64,000 nucleotides of DNA, taken from assembly GCF_002995845.1 (NCBI RefSeq), contig NZ_PVXP01000008.1:24877-88876 (forward strand). The letters are read 5' to 3'. Under the pieces are notes generated by a model, which was given only the letters and a program-made list of their open reading frames with translations, had not been told where the DNA came from and searched no databases. The position numbers and the translations under genes were made by a program. The DNA comes from Clostridium luticellarii (GTDB lineage Bacteria > Bacillota > Clostridia > Clostridiales > Clostridiaceae). Of this stretch, positions 44,477 to 53,841 are shown one piece after another (the first letter of the stretch is position 1; the number at the start of each line of letters is the position of its first letter).

Positions 44477-44519
44477 ATTATATGCCAATTCACCTATTAT
44501 GTAAAGCATAATAGGTGAA
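44477..44519 (-). promoter_or_regulatory. padR promoter with perfect 13-bp palindromic operator
   Basis: Minus strand TTTACA (44505-44500), 17-bp spacer, TATAAT (44482-44477). TTCACCTATTATG (44489-44501) and CATAATAGGTGAA (44507-44519) form a perfect palindrome with a 5-base centre that covers the -35 box. Confidence 0.8.
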
Positions 44520-44605
44520 AAAATTTCTATGAGTATTTAAACAAGTTTTTTTCTTAAAGTATAACATATGCTAAATGCTAAAAACGCTAGGGATACTGTT
44601 AATAC

Positions 44606-44668
44606 GGTTCAGATGTAAATAAGCATTTCTTATAAGCAAACTCCATCTGGGTCTAAGAATCACTTGAT
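44606..44668 (+). repeat. Dispersed structured element, copy B
   Basis: Shares with copy A (35478-35419, minus strand) the stem GGTTCAGATG/CATCTGGGTC, the loop core AAGCATTTCTTAT-AGCAAACTC and the tail CTAAGAATCACTTGAT. Stem bases differ between copies while pairing is kept. The tail contains the last codons and stop of the amino-acid permease gene on the minus strand. Confidence 0.5.
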
Positions 44669-45903
44669 GTGCAGGAATTAGTAATTTTCTCATTTTTAAC
44701 TCTTTTATTATTATATATAGATAAAAATATTACTAAAATTAAAATCAAAAGACTCCACAAAGCTGCTTTAAATAATAACAGCACAAATGATAGGATGAGT
44801 ATGGAAATTGCAATTTTCAGCTTGATACTGTGCAGCAGCTTAAATCCAGCAGCTAATCCAATTATTGCATTAGATAGGAAAAATACATTGGCACAGGTTA
44901 TAATTTTATCCAGATTTATGAGGTTTACAGCAGACAGGAATAAAACTACAAAATGTATACATACAAGTGTTATGATAGCATTAGTTGGGCTCCCATACCT
45001 GTTTATATATGACAGATATGCAGGCAGCTTATTGTTTGCTCCACGCTGTGCACTCATTCTTGAAACTCCCCCGACTACCATAAGATAGGTGCACATGCAT
45101 AGTCCTGATGCAGCAGCAGTGATTACAGGTAAAGAAAATGAACCAAACAGCGGAGTCATGATTGCCAATATATCGTGATTGCTGGCAGACACATTTTGTA
45201 TGGAAAGGGCAACAATAATATATAAGCTGATAATTACTATTAAGCTTACAGTCATTGCTTCAACAAGTGTTTTTTTAGGATTTTTTATATCTTCAATATA
45301 GTTGCCTACAATTTCCCATCCTATGATTGCCCAAAATAAAAGCAAGAGAGTATATCCAAATTTAGAAATTGAAAAGGACGTCTGGGGTACATGTACATTT
45401 GAAGCAAAAATCAGTGTATACATACTTCCGCAAAACAATAGTACAGCTGTAAATCCTGTTAAGATTAAGGTGACTTTTCCCAGAGCTTTTACACCATACA
45501 TAAGAATCAGGGCACATATGATCTCCATCCCGAATGCGATTATCTCCACTTTTATATTTGAAAACAGGCTGAAGTTTTTTAAAAAGTCTGCAGCTGTAAT
45601 CATCACTGCCGTAGGGCCAAAGCAAACTGCAGCTGTGAGAAAATTTGAAGTCAGTTCCCTAAAAAAATCTCCAAAGGCATTTCCAACTGCAATTGCAGCA
45701 CCTTCATTTCCAGGGCTTTTCAGACTCAAGAATATAAAAACATAGGCAAATATAATACCCAGCAGCATTATAATAATCCAGGCAGCTATTGCCCACCCCC
45801 CAACCAGCCTGTAGGCAATGGGCGGCAGCAGTATTATTCCTGATCCCAGTACCGAGCCTGCTATGAGGCCGGAAAGTGTTATTGTTCCAATATTTTTACT
45901 CAT
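44653..45903 (-). CDS. Amino acid permease (APC superfamily)
   Basis: 416 residues with twelve hydrophobic segments. The N-terminal I-A-G-S-V-L-G-S-G-I is the substrate/backbone motif of APC transporters in TM1, with P-G-N-E-G-A-A-I-A-V in TM3. The final ~10 residues are encoded within repeat copy B, so the natural C-terminus may have been altered. Divergent from a LysR gene 217 bp away, the likely regulator. The amino acid is not identifiable. Confidence 0.85.
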   Translation of the reverse strand: MSKNIGTITLSGLIAGSVLGSGIILLPPIAYRLVGGWAIAAWIIIMLLGIIFAYVFIFLSLKSPGNEGAAIAVGNAFGDFFRELTSNFLTAAVCFGPTAVMITAADFLKNFSLFSNIKVEIIAFGMEIICALILMYGVKALGKVTLILTGFTAVLLFCGSMYTLIFASNVHVPQTSFSISKFGYTLLLLFWAIIGWEIVGNYIEDIKNPKKTLVEAMTVSLIVIISLYIIVALSIQNVSASNHDILAIMTPLFGSFSLPVITAAASGLCMCTYLMVVGGVSRMSAQRGANNKLPAYLSYINRYGSPTNAIITLVCIHFVVLFLSAVNLINLDKIITCANVFFLSNAIIGLAAGFKLLHSIKLKIAISILILSFVLLLFKAALWSLLILILVIFLSIYNNKRVKNEKITNSCTSSDS

Positions 45904-46120
45904 ATTTTACATTTAGTGATAGGATTTAATAATCAAACCTTCACTAAACTTCACCCCCTATTTTTTCTAATCTTGTTGCAGCCAACTGTATTTTTTTAAA
46001 ATTTAATTGAAAAATTCATTGAATTTCCAATAGATTTATATTAGCATAAGATTAACTATTAATAAAATTGAATTATTTGAAAATACAATTCGATTTTATT
46101 GAATTCACTGGAGGTATATT

Positions 46121-46996
46121 ATGGAGTTTAGAAATATGATAACATTTTCGGAAATTGCCCATTTGAAAAGTTACACCAGGGCGGCAGAGGAATTAGGATA
46201 TGCTCAGTCTACTATTACAACCCAGATTAAACTTTTGGAGGAGGAGCTTGGTGTAAAACTGTTTGAAAAAATCGGAAGAAAAATACATCTTACTTTAAAA
46301 GGCGAAGTATTTCTCAAATATGCAGAAAATATAATAAGTCTTACAGAAGAGGCCAGGGAAGCGGTGAGCGGTGTAGATATTCCCCGTGGAATTTTAAGAA
46401 TAGGAATTGTGGAGTCCCTGTGTACTATGAGACTTCCAGAACTGCTCAAAAATTATCATATGAAATATCCTGAAGTAGAAATCATAATTAAAGTTGGAGT
46501 TTGTTCGGATTTAAGAAGTATGCTCAAAAACAATATAGTTGATCTGGCGTTTATTCTCGATAAAACAACTGTTGATCCAGATTTGATATGCTGCATATCC
46601 TGCAATGAACCCATGATATTTCTTGCCTCTCCAGTAAACAGGCTTGCTGACAAGAAACAGGTTACAATGGAAGATATTAAAGATGAGCCTTTAATTGTAA
46701 CGGAAAAGGGCTGCAGCTATAGAAATATTTTTGAGAAAATGTATCAAAAATCAGATCTGAAACCTAATATAGCTTTGGAAGTTGGAAGTATTGAAGCAAT
46801 TAAAAGTTTCACCATGAGTAATCTAGGAATAACCCTGCTTCCCGTTATGACTGTAGAGAAAGAAATCCAAAATGGACAGCTTGTCGGGTTTGATCTGGAT
46901 GGATGTGAATTTAATATGGCAACACAAATACTATATCACAAGAATAAGTGTGTAACAGCTGCAATGAGGGCTTTTATATCAGAAGCCAGGGGCTAA
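46121..46996 (+). CDS. LysR-type transcriptional regulator
   Basis: 291 residues: winged helix with R-A-A-E-E-L-G-Y-A-Q-S-T-I-T-T-Q-I-K-L-L-E (~20-42), linker helix, and the two-lobed effector domain. GGAGG site 9 bases before the ATG. Divergent from the APC permease. It closes with a C-terminal V-T-A-A-M-R-A-F as in CysB/CynR-like members. Likely regulates amino-acid uptake. Confidence 0.88.
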   Translation: MEFRNMITFSEIAHLKSYTRAAEELGYAQSTITTQIKLLEEELGVKLFEKIGRKIHLTLKGEVFLKYAENIISLTEEAREAVSGVDIPRGILRIGIVESLCTMRLPELLKNYHMKYPEVEIIIKVGVCSDLRSMLKNNIVDLAFILDKTTVDPDLICCISCNEPMIFLASPVNRLADKKQVTMEDIKDEPLIVTEKGCSYRNIFEKMYQKSDLKPNIALEVGSIEAIKSFTMSNLGITLLPVMTVEKEIQNGQLVGFDLDGCEFNMATQILYHKNKCVTAAMRAFISEARG

Positions 46997-47010
46997 TCAC
47001 TCAATTATGA

Positions 47011-47040
47011 GAGTAGGTATGGGGAGAGAGATACCCACTC
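47011..47040. terminator. Hairpin between convergent LysR and fumC
   Basis: GAGTAGGTAT at 47011-47020 and ATACCCACTC at 47031-47040 (one mismatch). No T-run; assigned only from its position between convergent genes. Confidence 0.4.
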
Positions 47041-47069
47041 CCAAAGGCCATATAACTCCCAGCAGATGT

Positions 47070-48434
47070 TTAAACCATATTTTCCGGCTTGATAATATGG
47101 TCAAACTGTTCTTCTGTCAAATATCCCAATTCCACAGCAGCATCTTTCAAACGGATTCCTTTTTTATGGGCAAGCTTTGCAATCTCTGCTGATTTATCGT
47201 AACCGATGTATGGATTAAGTCCGGTTACCAGCATCAAGGACTTATCCAGATTTTCCTTCATTTTATCCACCTTAGGTTTTATCCCCGATGCACAATTATT
47301 GTTAAAGGATACAATTACATCTGACAACAGCCTGACAGATTGTAAAAAATTATATATGCACACTGGCATGAACACATTCAGCTGGAAGTTTCCCTGTGAA
47401 GCACCAAAAGAAACTGCAGTATCGTTGGCAATTACCTGGCAGGCCACCATAGTTACAGCTTCGCACTGTGTCGGATTTACCTTGCCCGGCATTATAGAGC
47501 TTCCAGGTTCATTTTCAGGAATAGTTATCTCCCCAAGGCCGCATCTGGGGCCGCTGGCATACCATCTGACATCATTGGCAATCTTCATCAAATCTGCTGC
47601 CAATGCCTTTAAAGCACCATGGGCATAAACCAAATCATCCCTGCTGGTTAAAGCATGGAACTTATTTTCGGCAGTGACAAAATTCGTATCAAGATAATTG
47701 CTGATTTCCTCCGCTGCAATTTTCCCAAAGTCAGAAGGTGCATTGAGTCCCGTTCCCACAGCCGTTCCTCCCAGTGCCAACTCTCTCAGGCCTTCTATAG
47801 ATTGTTTTATATTTTTATCTCCCTTGATGAGCATCTGCTTCCATCCGCTTATTTCCTGAGAAAATGCTATGGGAACGGCATCCTGCAAATGAGTCCTTCC
47901 TGTCTTTATAACTTCCCTGTTTTCTACCTCAAGACATTCCATGGTGTCTTTCAGTATATGTACTGCCGGCAGTAATTTATTTTCTATTTCCACTACAGCA
48001 GCTATATGCATAGCCGTTGGAAAAGTGTCATTTGAGCTTTGGGACATATTTACATCATCGTTGGGATGAATGAGCTTTTTCCCCAATATCTGATTTGCCC
48101 GGTTGGCAATGACTTCATTTACATTCATGTTGCTCTGGGTTCCGCTGCCTGTCTGCCAGACCACCAGTGGAAAATTATCATCCAATCTGCCTTCATAGAT
48201 CTCATCGCACACCTGCTGAATAACCTTCATTTTTTCATCATCAAGCTTGCCCAGTCTATTATTGGCCCTTGCAGCTCCCTTTTTTAAAACACTGAATGCC
48301 CTGATCACTTCTATGGGCATTTTTTCTATACCTATTTTAAAATTTTCAAAACTCCTTTGGGTTTGGGCACCCCATAATTTATCGGATGGGACTTTCATTT
48401 CTCCCATTGTGTCCTTTTCTATTCTATAATCCAT
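47070..48434 (-). CDS. fumC: Fumarate hydratase class II (FumC)
   Basis: 454-residue iron-independent fumarase interconverting fumarate and malate. All aspartase/fumarase superfamily regions are visible: T-G-S-G-T-Q-S-N-M-N (~95), T-G-R-T-H-L-Q-D-A-V-P (~185), and the signature loop G-S-S-I-M-P-G-K-V-N-P (~315) that carries the catalytic Ser. Full normal length. GAGGT ribosome site. Monocistronic. Together with the malate operon at 0.8-5.2 kb it makes C4-dicarboxylate metabolism a theme of this window. Confidence 0.96.
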   Translation of the reverse strand: MDYRIEKDTMGEMKVPSDKLWGAQTQRSFENFKIGIEKMPIEVIRAFSVLKKGAARANNRLGKLDDEKMKVIQQVCDEIYEGRLDDNFPLVVWQTGSGTQSNMNVNEVIANRANQILGKKLIHPNDDVNMSQSSNDTFPTAMHIAAVVEIENKLLPAVHILKDTMECLEVENREVIKTGRTHLQDAVPIAFSQEISGWKQMLIKGDKNIKQSIEGLRELALGGTAVGTGLNAPSDFGKIAAEEISNYLDTNFVTAENKFHALTSRDDLVYAHGALKALAADLMKIANDVRWYASGPRCGLGEITIPENEPGSSIMPGKVNPTQCEAVTMVACQVIANDTAVSFGASQGNFQLNVFMPVCIYNFLQSVRLLSDVIVSFNNNCASGIKPKVDKMKENLDKSLMLVTGLNPYIGYDKSAEIAKLAHKKGIRLKDAAVELGYLTEEQFDHIIKPENMV

Positions 48435-48529
48435 AAAAATACCTCCTGTTTATTTTTTTGCTAAATCCCCAGTATGTTGGTTCATAAAATAAGAATAATA
48501 TGTTATAAAACTGTATCGGCTAATCTCAA

Positions 48530-48841
48530 TTAAGGTATAATACCAAATCCTATAACAATTAATATACAGTATATAAATAAAATTATATTCCCACCAAATC
48601 CTACCTTGGACAAAACTCTAACAACCTTATTTTCTTGTATATTTGAAGGTTTGGTATAACCTATCCCTAATACCCAGTAAACAAATAATAGAAATAAATT
48701 CAAACTACTTGAAACCATTAATGGCAGCCATTCAGAATCGCTTATTCTTAATTTCACCGCCCAGGCATATATACTAAAAACAAGTAATAAGCATGATAAA
48801 ATAACTAAAGTGGTTCTAACAAATTTAATAATCTTTTTAAT
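48530..48841 (-). CDS. Small membrane protein, probable ATT start
   Basis: About 103 residues in three hydrophobic helices. The obvious GTG at 48757 has no ribosome binding site, but the same frame continues upstream to encode a convincing transmembrane helix and reaches ATT codons at 48841 and 48844, spaced 7 and 4 bases from AGGAGG (48854-48849). The only in-frame stop is farther upstream. I therefore place the start at ATT 48841, a rare start codon. I do not recognise the family. Monocistronic. Confidence 0.55.
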   Translation of the reverse strand: MKKIIKFVRTTLVILSCLLLVFSIYAWAVKLRISDSEWLPLMVSSSLNLFLLFVYWVLGIGYTKPSNIQENKVVRVLSKVGFGGNIILFIYCILIVIGFGIIP

Positions 48842-48945
48842 AATAACACCTCCTAAAATTCATATTTTTTGGGGCTGGTACATAATACCTTATATATTAA
48901 AGCCCCAGATGATCCATCGTTTTATTCTTTTAGAAAATTTTCTAT

Positions 48946-49326
48946 TTACATTTCTCTATGATACCTGGAAAAATATATCATATAAACTACAAAAATAATT
49001 AAATATGCTATAAGTGCAAATGAAATTATAAGCAAGTTGACCTTTAAAAAGCCATATACAATCACAAGAATACCAAATACTATTCCCATAATATCAAAAG
49101 CTTTTGCTTTGGATTTGTCTTCAATGCTGGCATCCCGTTCATCCTTATCTTTTTTCCCAACAAAAAATTTATGATATATCCCGCTTATGACCAAATATAC
49201 CGATGCAGATATTAAAATTGCAGATATAGTCTCCAGAGTATATCCTCCTACAAAAAACATACCCACCGATGAACTGATCAACAGTATAACTAATATTGCA
49301 ATAAATACATAGTTAAAAGTTTTCAT
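48946..49326 (-). CDS. Xre-linked small membrane protein (DUF2178-like)
   Basis: 126 residues: four hydrophobic helices in two pairs around a charged K-K-D-K-D-E-R-D centre. This D-E-R-D-x-x-I-x-x-K-S-x-x-x-A-F layout is typical of small membrane proteins (DUF2178/DUF3796-like) that follow an Xre repressor in Firmicutes. Its ATG overlaps the Xre stop by four bases. Function unknown; may modulate the repressor. Confidence 0.75.
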   Translation of the reverse strand: MKTFNYVFIAILVILLISSSVGMFFVGGYTLETISAILISASVYLVISGIYHKFFVGKKDKDERDASIEDKSKAKAFDIMGIVFGILVIVYGFLKVNLLIISFALIAYLIIFVVYMIYFSRYHREM

Positions 49327-49526
49327 TTTCCATCCCCCTCATAAATAAAAATTTCTTCAATGCTCATGTTAAAATATCTTGCTATCTTAAAGGCCAGTAT
49401 TATTGACGGATTATATCTGCCATTTTCAAGAGAGCCTATTGTCTGTCTTGATACTTCAAGAGCTGCCGCCAAATCCTCCTGTTTCAAGCCATGTTTCTTT
49501 CTTATTTCTTCCAGCCGGTTTTTCAC
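49323..49526 (-). CDS. Xre-family transcriptional regulator (short, YozG-like)
   Basis: 67 residues, one Cro/CI-type helix-turn-helix: L-K-Q-E-D-L-A-A-A-L-E-V-S-R-Q-T-I-G-S-L-E-N-G spans the HTH. GTG 49526 is 7 bases after AAGGAGG; the ATG at 49640 would start within the operator region. It overlaps the membrane-protein gene (ATGA). Three copies of a TATGGAAAG half site surround its promoter, so autorepression is likely. Confidence 0.88.
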   Translation of the reverse strand: MKNRLEEIRKKHGLKQEDLAAALEVSRQTIGSLENGRYNPSIILAFKIARYFNMSIEEIFIYEGDGK

Positions 49527-49540
49527 ATTCTGCCCCTCCT

Positions 49541-49609
49541 TATGGAAAGCAGCCTTTCCATATGTCAAGTATATCAGAATCATTCTTAATGTCAAGCACA
49601 CTTTCCATA
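49541..49609 (-). promoter_or_regulatory. Xre promoter with three TATGGAAAG operator half sites
   Basis: Minus strand TTGACA (49595-49590), 16-bp spacer, TATACT (49573-49568). TATGGAAAG/CTTTCCATA forms a perfect palindrome at 49541-49562 around the start of transcription, and another CTTTCCATA lies at 49601-49609, just above the -35 box. Confidence 0.7.
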
Positions 49610-49640
49610 AAAATGACAGATAACCTTTCAAGACTCCCAC

Positions 49641-50221
49641 AAATCAGCAGCATTTACATACTTAGAGCCAAATAAAATTCTACCTGAAAATAAAAAGCTG
49701 GTTACATGTCCTGATAGCACAGGTAAACTTGCCAAAGATCCCGATTGACTTGCTGAAAAACGCAGCTGGTATAAAGATGCAGTTAAAAAAGATGGACAGT
49801 CTGTATGGTCGGCTCCCTACATAGATTCCACAACGAAAAAACCTATGATTACTGTTTCAAAAACAGTAAAAGATAAAAAGAAAACACTTGTAGGCGTAAT
49901 GGCAATAGATTTTTTTCTAGATAGCATATCTAAGGAGGTTGAAAATTATAAAAGCATTGACAAAAGCAATCTATTTATTCTGGATAATAAAAGCGGCAAA
50001 TACTTTGTTGTTCCAAGCAATGATAAAAGTATTAATAATATGGAAAATAAAAAAACAACATTAATTAATTCAATAAATAAAATTTCTGCAGTTTCTGAAA
50101 ACAATGTTTCTAGCTCTGAAGAAATCAATTCATCAATAGAAGAATTTAGCTGCTACTATTCAAAATATTTCAGGTTCTATAGAAACATTTTGAAAGATGG
50201 CTAATACTCTTGAAAATATAT
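49641..50221 (+). pseudogene. Chemoreceptor (methyl-accepting protein) relic
   Basis: The frame includes a Cache/PYP-like sensor stretch (R-S-W-Y-K-D-A-V, W-S-A-P-Y-I-D, I-T-V-S-K-T-V) interrupted by TGA at 49746-49748. After K-T-T-L-I the sequence jumps directly into the signalling tail of a methyl-accepting protein (K-I-S-A-V-S-E-N-N-V-S-S-S-E-E-I-N), missing the HAMP domain and most of the coiled coil. Just after 50150 a frameshift changes the expected T-I-Q-N-I-S-G-S-I-E. No start signal. This is a clear degraded receptor. Confidence 0.8.
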
Positions 50222-50225
50222 ACTT

Positions 50226-51127
50226 CTATGCCAAATTCTTTTTCACATCTTCCCTGCTTTTCTTTTTTGAACCCAGTGCTTTATAAATAATTCCAAGCAT
50301 TATAAAGCATACAGGTGTTACAAATAGAGCTACACGAGTTTCACTATTGAGGGCCAGTACAACTAATACAAAAGCAATAAATGCTAGAATTCCATAGTTG
50401 GCAATTGGGTAAAAAGACATCTTGAATTTGCCTCTGGCCGCAAATGCAGTGTTGGCTTTGCGATATTTCAAATGACAGATCACTATAATAGCCCAGATAA
50501 AGCAAAATGTAGATATGCTGGTAATAAGTACAAACACACCTTCCGGCATAATATAGTTCAGAATAACTGAAATCAAAATAACTGCTGCAGAAAACATCAA
50601 AGCATTAGAAGTACTTTATGAGAAGTCAATTTTCTCATTGAATCAGGTGCATTGCCTTCTTTAGAAAGAGAGTAGACCATACGGCTTGTACTAAATATAC
50701 CGCTGTTGCAGGCAGAAGCTGCCGATGTCAGCACAACAAAGTTTATAATACTTGCTGCTGCTGCAATTCCCACTCCAGCAAACACCTGTACAAAAGGGCT
50801 TTTATCCGGATTAATTGAATTCCACGGATATATGCTCATGATGATGGCAAGTGCTCCGATATAGAAAATAATAATTCTAATTGGAATATTGTTAATGGCC
50901 TTTGGAATAACATGCTCCGGATCCTCAGTTTCACCAGCTGTCAAACCTACCAGTTCAATTCCCGTGAAGGCAAATACAACCATCTGGAATGAAAGTATAA
51001 AACCACCTGCGCCATTTGGAAACCAGCCTCCATGATTCCACAGGTTTGCAAAGCTGGATACACCTGCATTTGTAGAAAATCCCCTTATAATCATAAATGT
51101 ACCCACTGCAATCAATGATAAAATTGC
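50226..51127 (-). pseudogene. Amino acid permease relic (proline/GABA permease-like)
   Basis: Two frames read as one C-terminal two-thirds of an APC amino acid permease: 51115-50597 has F-A-F-T-G-I-E-L-V-G-L-T-A-G-E-T-E-D-P and S-A-A-S-A-C-N-S-G-I-F-S-T-S-R-M, typical of proline-specific and GABA permeases, and ends with L-T-S-H-K-V. The next frame begins S-N-A-L-M-F-S-A at about 50616, showing a one-base shift. The N-terminal five helices are gone, replaced by unrelated sequence. Non-functional. Confidence 0.82.
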
Positions 51128-51303
51128 TTAGAATAAAAATATTATTATGCAAAGTCATTCTACCAGCAACAAATTTCTTATTCTCCAAAAGGTATATAAT
51201 TAAATTTCACAAAAGAAAACTTGAAATTAACTTCCATTGGTGATAACTTAATCTATGGATACTTTAAAAATATATAAATTGTAAAATAAGAAATGGTGTA
51301 TTT

Positions 51304-52218
51304 ATGAAAAATGATATGAAAATCAACAGATACCTGAAAAAAGCAGAAGAGGCTTTTGAAGAGGACAACCTAATTAAAGCACTGAATCTATACAGGAGGG
51401 TTTATGAACTTTCAAAGGGTAAAGATATAGATGCAATAATCAACCTGGCATTGATATATGACTTCTGGGGAAAATCAAAAAAAGTAAAGGAATATTACAA
51501 AGAAGCTTTAATCATAAATGACTGTGAAGAAAGGGCTTATTATGGGTTGGCTTCAATATATGATGAGGGAAATTATGAAAAAGCTATAAAATTATATAAA
51601 AAAGCCATTTATATAAATCCCTGCTATTATAAGGCCTACTTTTTTCTGGCAAATTCATATGATGTATCCGGCAAAAAAGATCTGGCAATAAAAACTTATA
51701 AAAAGCTGTTGAGTTTGAACCCCACTGATTTTTGGGCGAATTTAAACTTGGGAAGCATTTATGAAGAAAAAGATCAAAATGAGCTTGCATATAGGAGATT
51801 CTCAAAAGCTTTGAAAATAGACCCGAATAATTATCTGGCCCTGTTCAACATGGGTGTGATCTGCCGTAAATTCAACATGTCGGAAAAAGCTGTCAGATTC
51901 TATGAAAGATCTATTGAAAAAAATAAAAATTATGAATACAGTTACTTGAATTTAGCAGTAATCTATAAATATAAAGATACAAAAAAAGGCATAAAAATTT
52001 TATCCTGTGGAATCGACAACTGCAGTGAAGTTCATTTTTTATACTACAACAGAAGCTGTTTCTACGCATTGATAAATGAGGAAAACAAGGCCTGTGAAGA
52101 TATAATAGAAGCTTTAAAATTACATCCTCAATTTTTAAAATATATTCTGGAAGATGAAGAACTTGAAAGAGTAAGACAATTGAATTCATTTAAAAAATTC
52201 ATTGGAAATACCACATAA
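51304..52218 (+). CDS. TPR-repeat protein
   Basis: 304-residue soluble protein of about seven tetratricopeptide repeats from residue 10 to 260 (recurrent A-x-x-x-Y-x-x-A-L-x-I-x-P pattern), which make a right-handed superhelix that binds partner proteins. No enzyme domain, membrane segment or signal. Starts 85 bp after an AT-rich promoter region on the edge of the decayed patch. Partner unknown. Confidence 0.85.
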   Translation: MKNDMKINRYLKKAEEAFEEDNLIKALNLYRRVYELSKGKDIDAIINLALIYDFWGKSKKVKEYYKEALIINDCEERAYYGLASIYDEGNYEKAIKLYKKAIYINPCYYKAYFFLANSYDVSGKKDLAIKTYKKLLSLNPTDFWANLNLGSIYEEKDQNELAYRRFSKALKIDPNNYLALFNMGVICRKFNMSEKAVRFYERSIEKNKNYEYSYLNLAVIYKYKDTKKGIKILSCGIDNCSEVHFLYYNRSCFYALINEENKACEDIIEALKLHPQFLKYILEDEELERVRQLNSFKKFIGNTT

Positions 52219-52234
52219 AATTTATATTTTATTA

Positions 52235-53281
52235 TCATATTTTATTTAAAAAATCTACCATGATCTGAATAAATTTATCTGGTTTTTCGAAATGAATATC
52301 ATGACCGGATTTTATCTTTACCATTTCATTTCCCTTGAGCAGACTATGTACATTTCTGGCATCTTGGTCACTGTTGGCTGCATAAAGCACTCCATCCTTT
52401 CCATATAATGTATTTGCCTTAATATATACTGAGGGGCAATTTATCTTAGATAAAATTTTCTCCTGATTAATTCCTTTAAACCAGGAACCTGTATAAAACG
52501 TTTCCGAAAAATCCAAATCAAAGTCATCTATATAAAGGGTACCGTGAATCCATTTATATGGTACATACCATAATTTCAGAGGTTCTCCACTATGCTTTTC
52601 TCTATAGTTTCTCGTACTTCTTGCTATAATGGATCTCAAATTTCCAAATAGTCCCCAAATATAACTATTTTCCATATAATACACTACATAATCTTTAATT
52701 TCTGTTTGACTTTTAAAATTATGTACTGTTTCAAAATTCTCCCGCCAAACAAAAGTGTTTTTCATCTCTTCCGGTTCCACACTAAAAAATGGCGAATCCT
52801 CCAGAACTACTCCCAATACATTTTCCGGTGAATTGGCTGCAATCCACGCTGCCAAAATTCCTCCGGAGGAGTGACCTGATATTACAACCGGATTTCCAAT
52901 AACATCTTCAATAAACAGGATAAAATCCTGCCCCATAGCAGCTCCTGTATATTTTGAGGAATCATGACTGGATTTCCCATGTCCATGACAATCAACAGCA
53001 TACACGTGATAATACTTAGCTAATCCCGGGAGCACTCTTGAATAATCCTCCCACTTCATAGACTGCCCATGTATCAATAAAAGAGCCGGTCCATTATCAG
53101 GTCCTTCAGCATAATTCAGCAGAGTTCCATCATCAAGAGCTATGCGTTTTTCCCTATATCCAGTGCTGTACGTTTCCTTCAACGGTTTTTCATCGTAATG
53201 CATGTTCTTATAAGCATAGATGCTGACAGCAACTACTGCAGCAGCAACAATTACAACTAAAACAATCAAAAATATATTCAT
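52235..53281 (-). CDS. Membrane-anchored alpha/beta hydrolase
   Basis: 348 residues: one N-terminal membrane anchor (~5-25), then an alpha/beta-hydrolase with oxyanion loop L-I-H-G-Q-S-M (~70), nucleophile elbow G-H-S-S-G-G (~140, Ser), and a likely His near the end in S-G-H-D-I-H. The lid is large. ATG 53281 lies 6 bases after AAGGAG; ATG 53287 touches it. Substrate unknown; lipase, esterase and peroxidase relatives have the same fold. Followed by nothing in the same direction for 1 kb. Confidence 0.85.
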   Translation of the reverse strand: MNIFLIVLVVIVAAAVVAVSIYAYKNMHYDEKPLKETYSTGYREKRIALDDGTLLNYAEGPDNGPALLLIHGQSMKWEDYSRVLPGLAKYYHVYAVDCHGHGKSSHDSSKYTGAAMGQDFILFIEDVIGNPVVISGHSSGGILAAWIAANSPENVLGVVLEDSPFFSVEPEEMKNTFVWRENFETVHNFKSQTEIKDYVVYYMENSYIWGLFGNLRSIIARSTRNYREKHSGEPLKLWYVPYKWIHGTLYIDDFDLDFSETFYTGSWFKGINQEKILSKINCPSVYIKANTLYGKDGVLYAANSDQDARNVHSLLKGNEMVKIKSGHDIHFEKPDKFIQIMVDFLNKI

Positions 53282-53322
53282 ATTCATCTCCTTTTGTATT
53301 GAATAAATTACCTACACCTTAA

Positions 53323-53787
53323 TTATCTCCTTGCTTTTCCGGAAATATGTTCAATATTTATTTTTATCACTTTCACTTTTGAATTTGCCTTTTTCAGGTA
53401 CTCTCTGCCTTTTTCCACATATTCTTTTGAATACTTTTCCAGCATTTTCAGCATGGCCGCATTTTTTTCATCATCGAAAATCTCTTCCGCCCTTCCAAAT
53501 ATAATTACACTTTCATAATTGGTAGTGAATTTATCCGGCAGAACATAATTTTTCCCGACTACACAAAAAGAAACTTTGTTTTGGTTTACTATATTATCCA
53601 ATTTATGTCCCTGTTCAGCACTGTGAAAATATATGGAATTATCGGCATAGACATAATTTAATGGTACTCCATAAGCATATCCATCTTCACTCACTGTAGA
53701 TAAAACACCATATTCACAGCTCTTTAATATTTCTATAACTTCAGTATGCCCAATCTCTCTGTCTTTTCTTCTCAAATCTCTAAACAT
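53323..53787 (-). CDS. Nitroimidazole-reductase-like (NimA-type) flavoprotein
   Basis: 154 residues of the split-barrel FMN/heme-binding family. The M-F-R-D-L-R-R-K-D-R-E-I start, G-V-L-S-T-V-S-E-D-G-Y-A-Y-G-V-P-L, and Y-F-H-S-A-E-Q-G-H-K-L blocks are those of the Nim proteins that confer 5-nitroimidazole resistance in anaerobes; most family members are not resistance genes. GGAGGA site. It lies between a hydrolase and nadC and is probably separate. Confidence 0.85.
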   Translation of the reverse strand: MFRDLRRKDREIGHTEVIEILKSCEYGVLSTVSEDGYAYGVPLNYVYADNSIYFHSAEQGHKLDNIVNQNKVSFCVVGKNYVLPDKFTTNYESVIIFGRAEEIFDDEKNAAMLKMLEKYSKEYVEKGREYLKKANSKVKVIKINIEHISGKARR

Positions 53788-53841
53788 AATTATTCCTCCA
53801 TATCATCGGGATATAATTTTAATTTTACACCATTTCATCTT

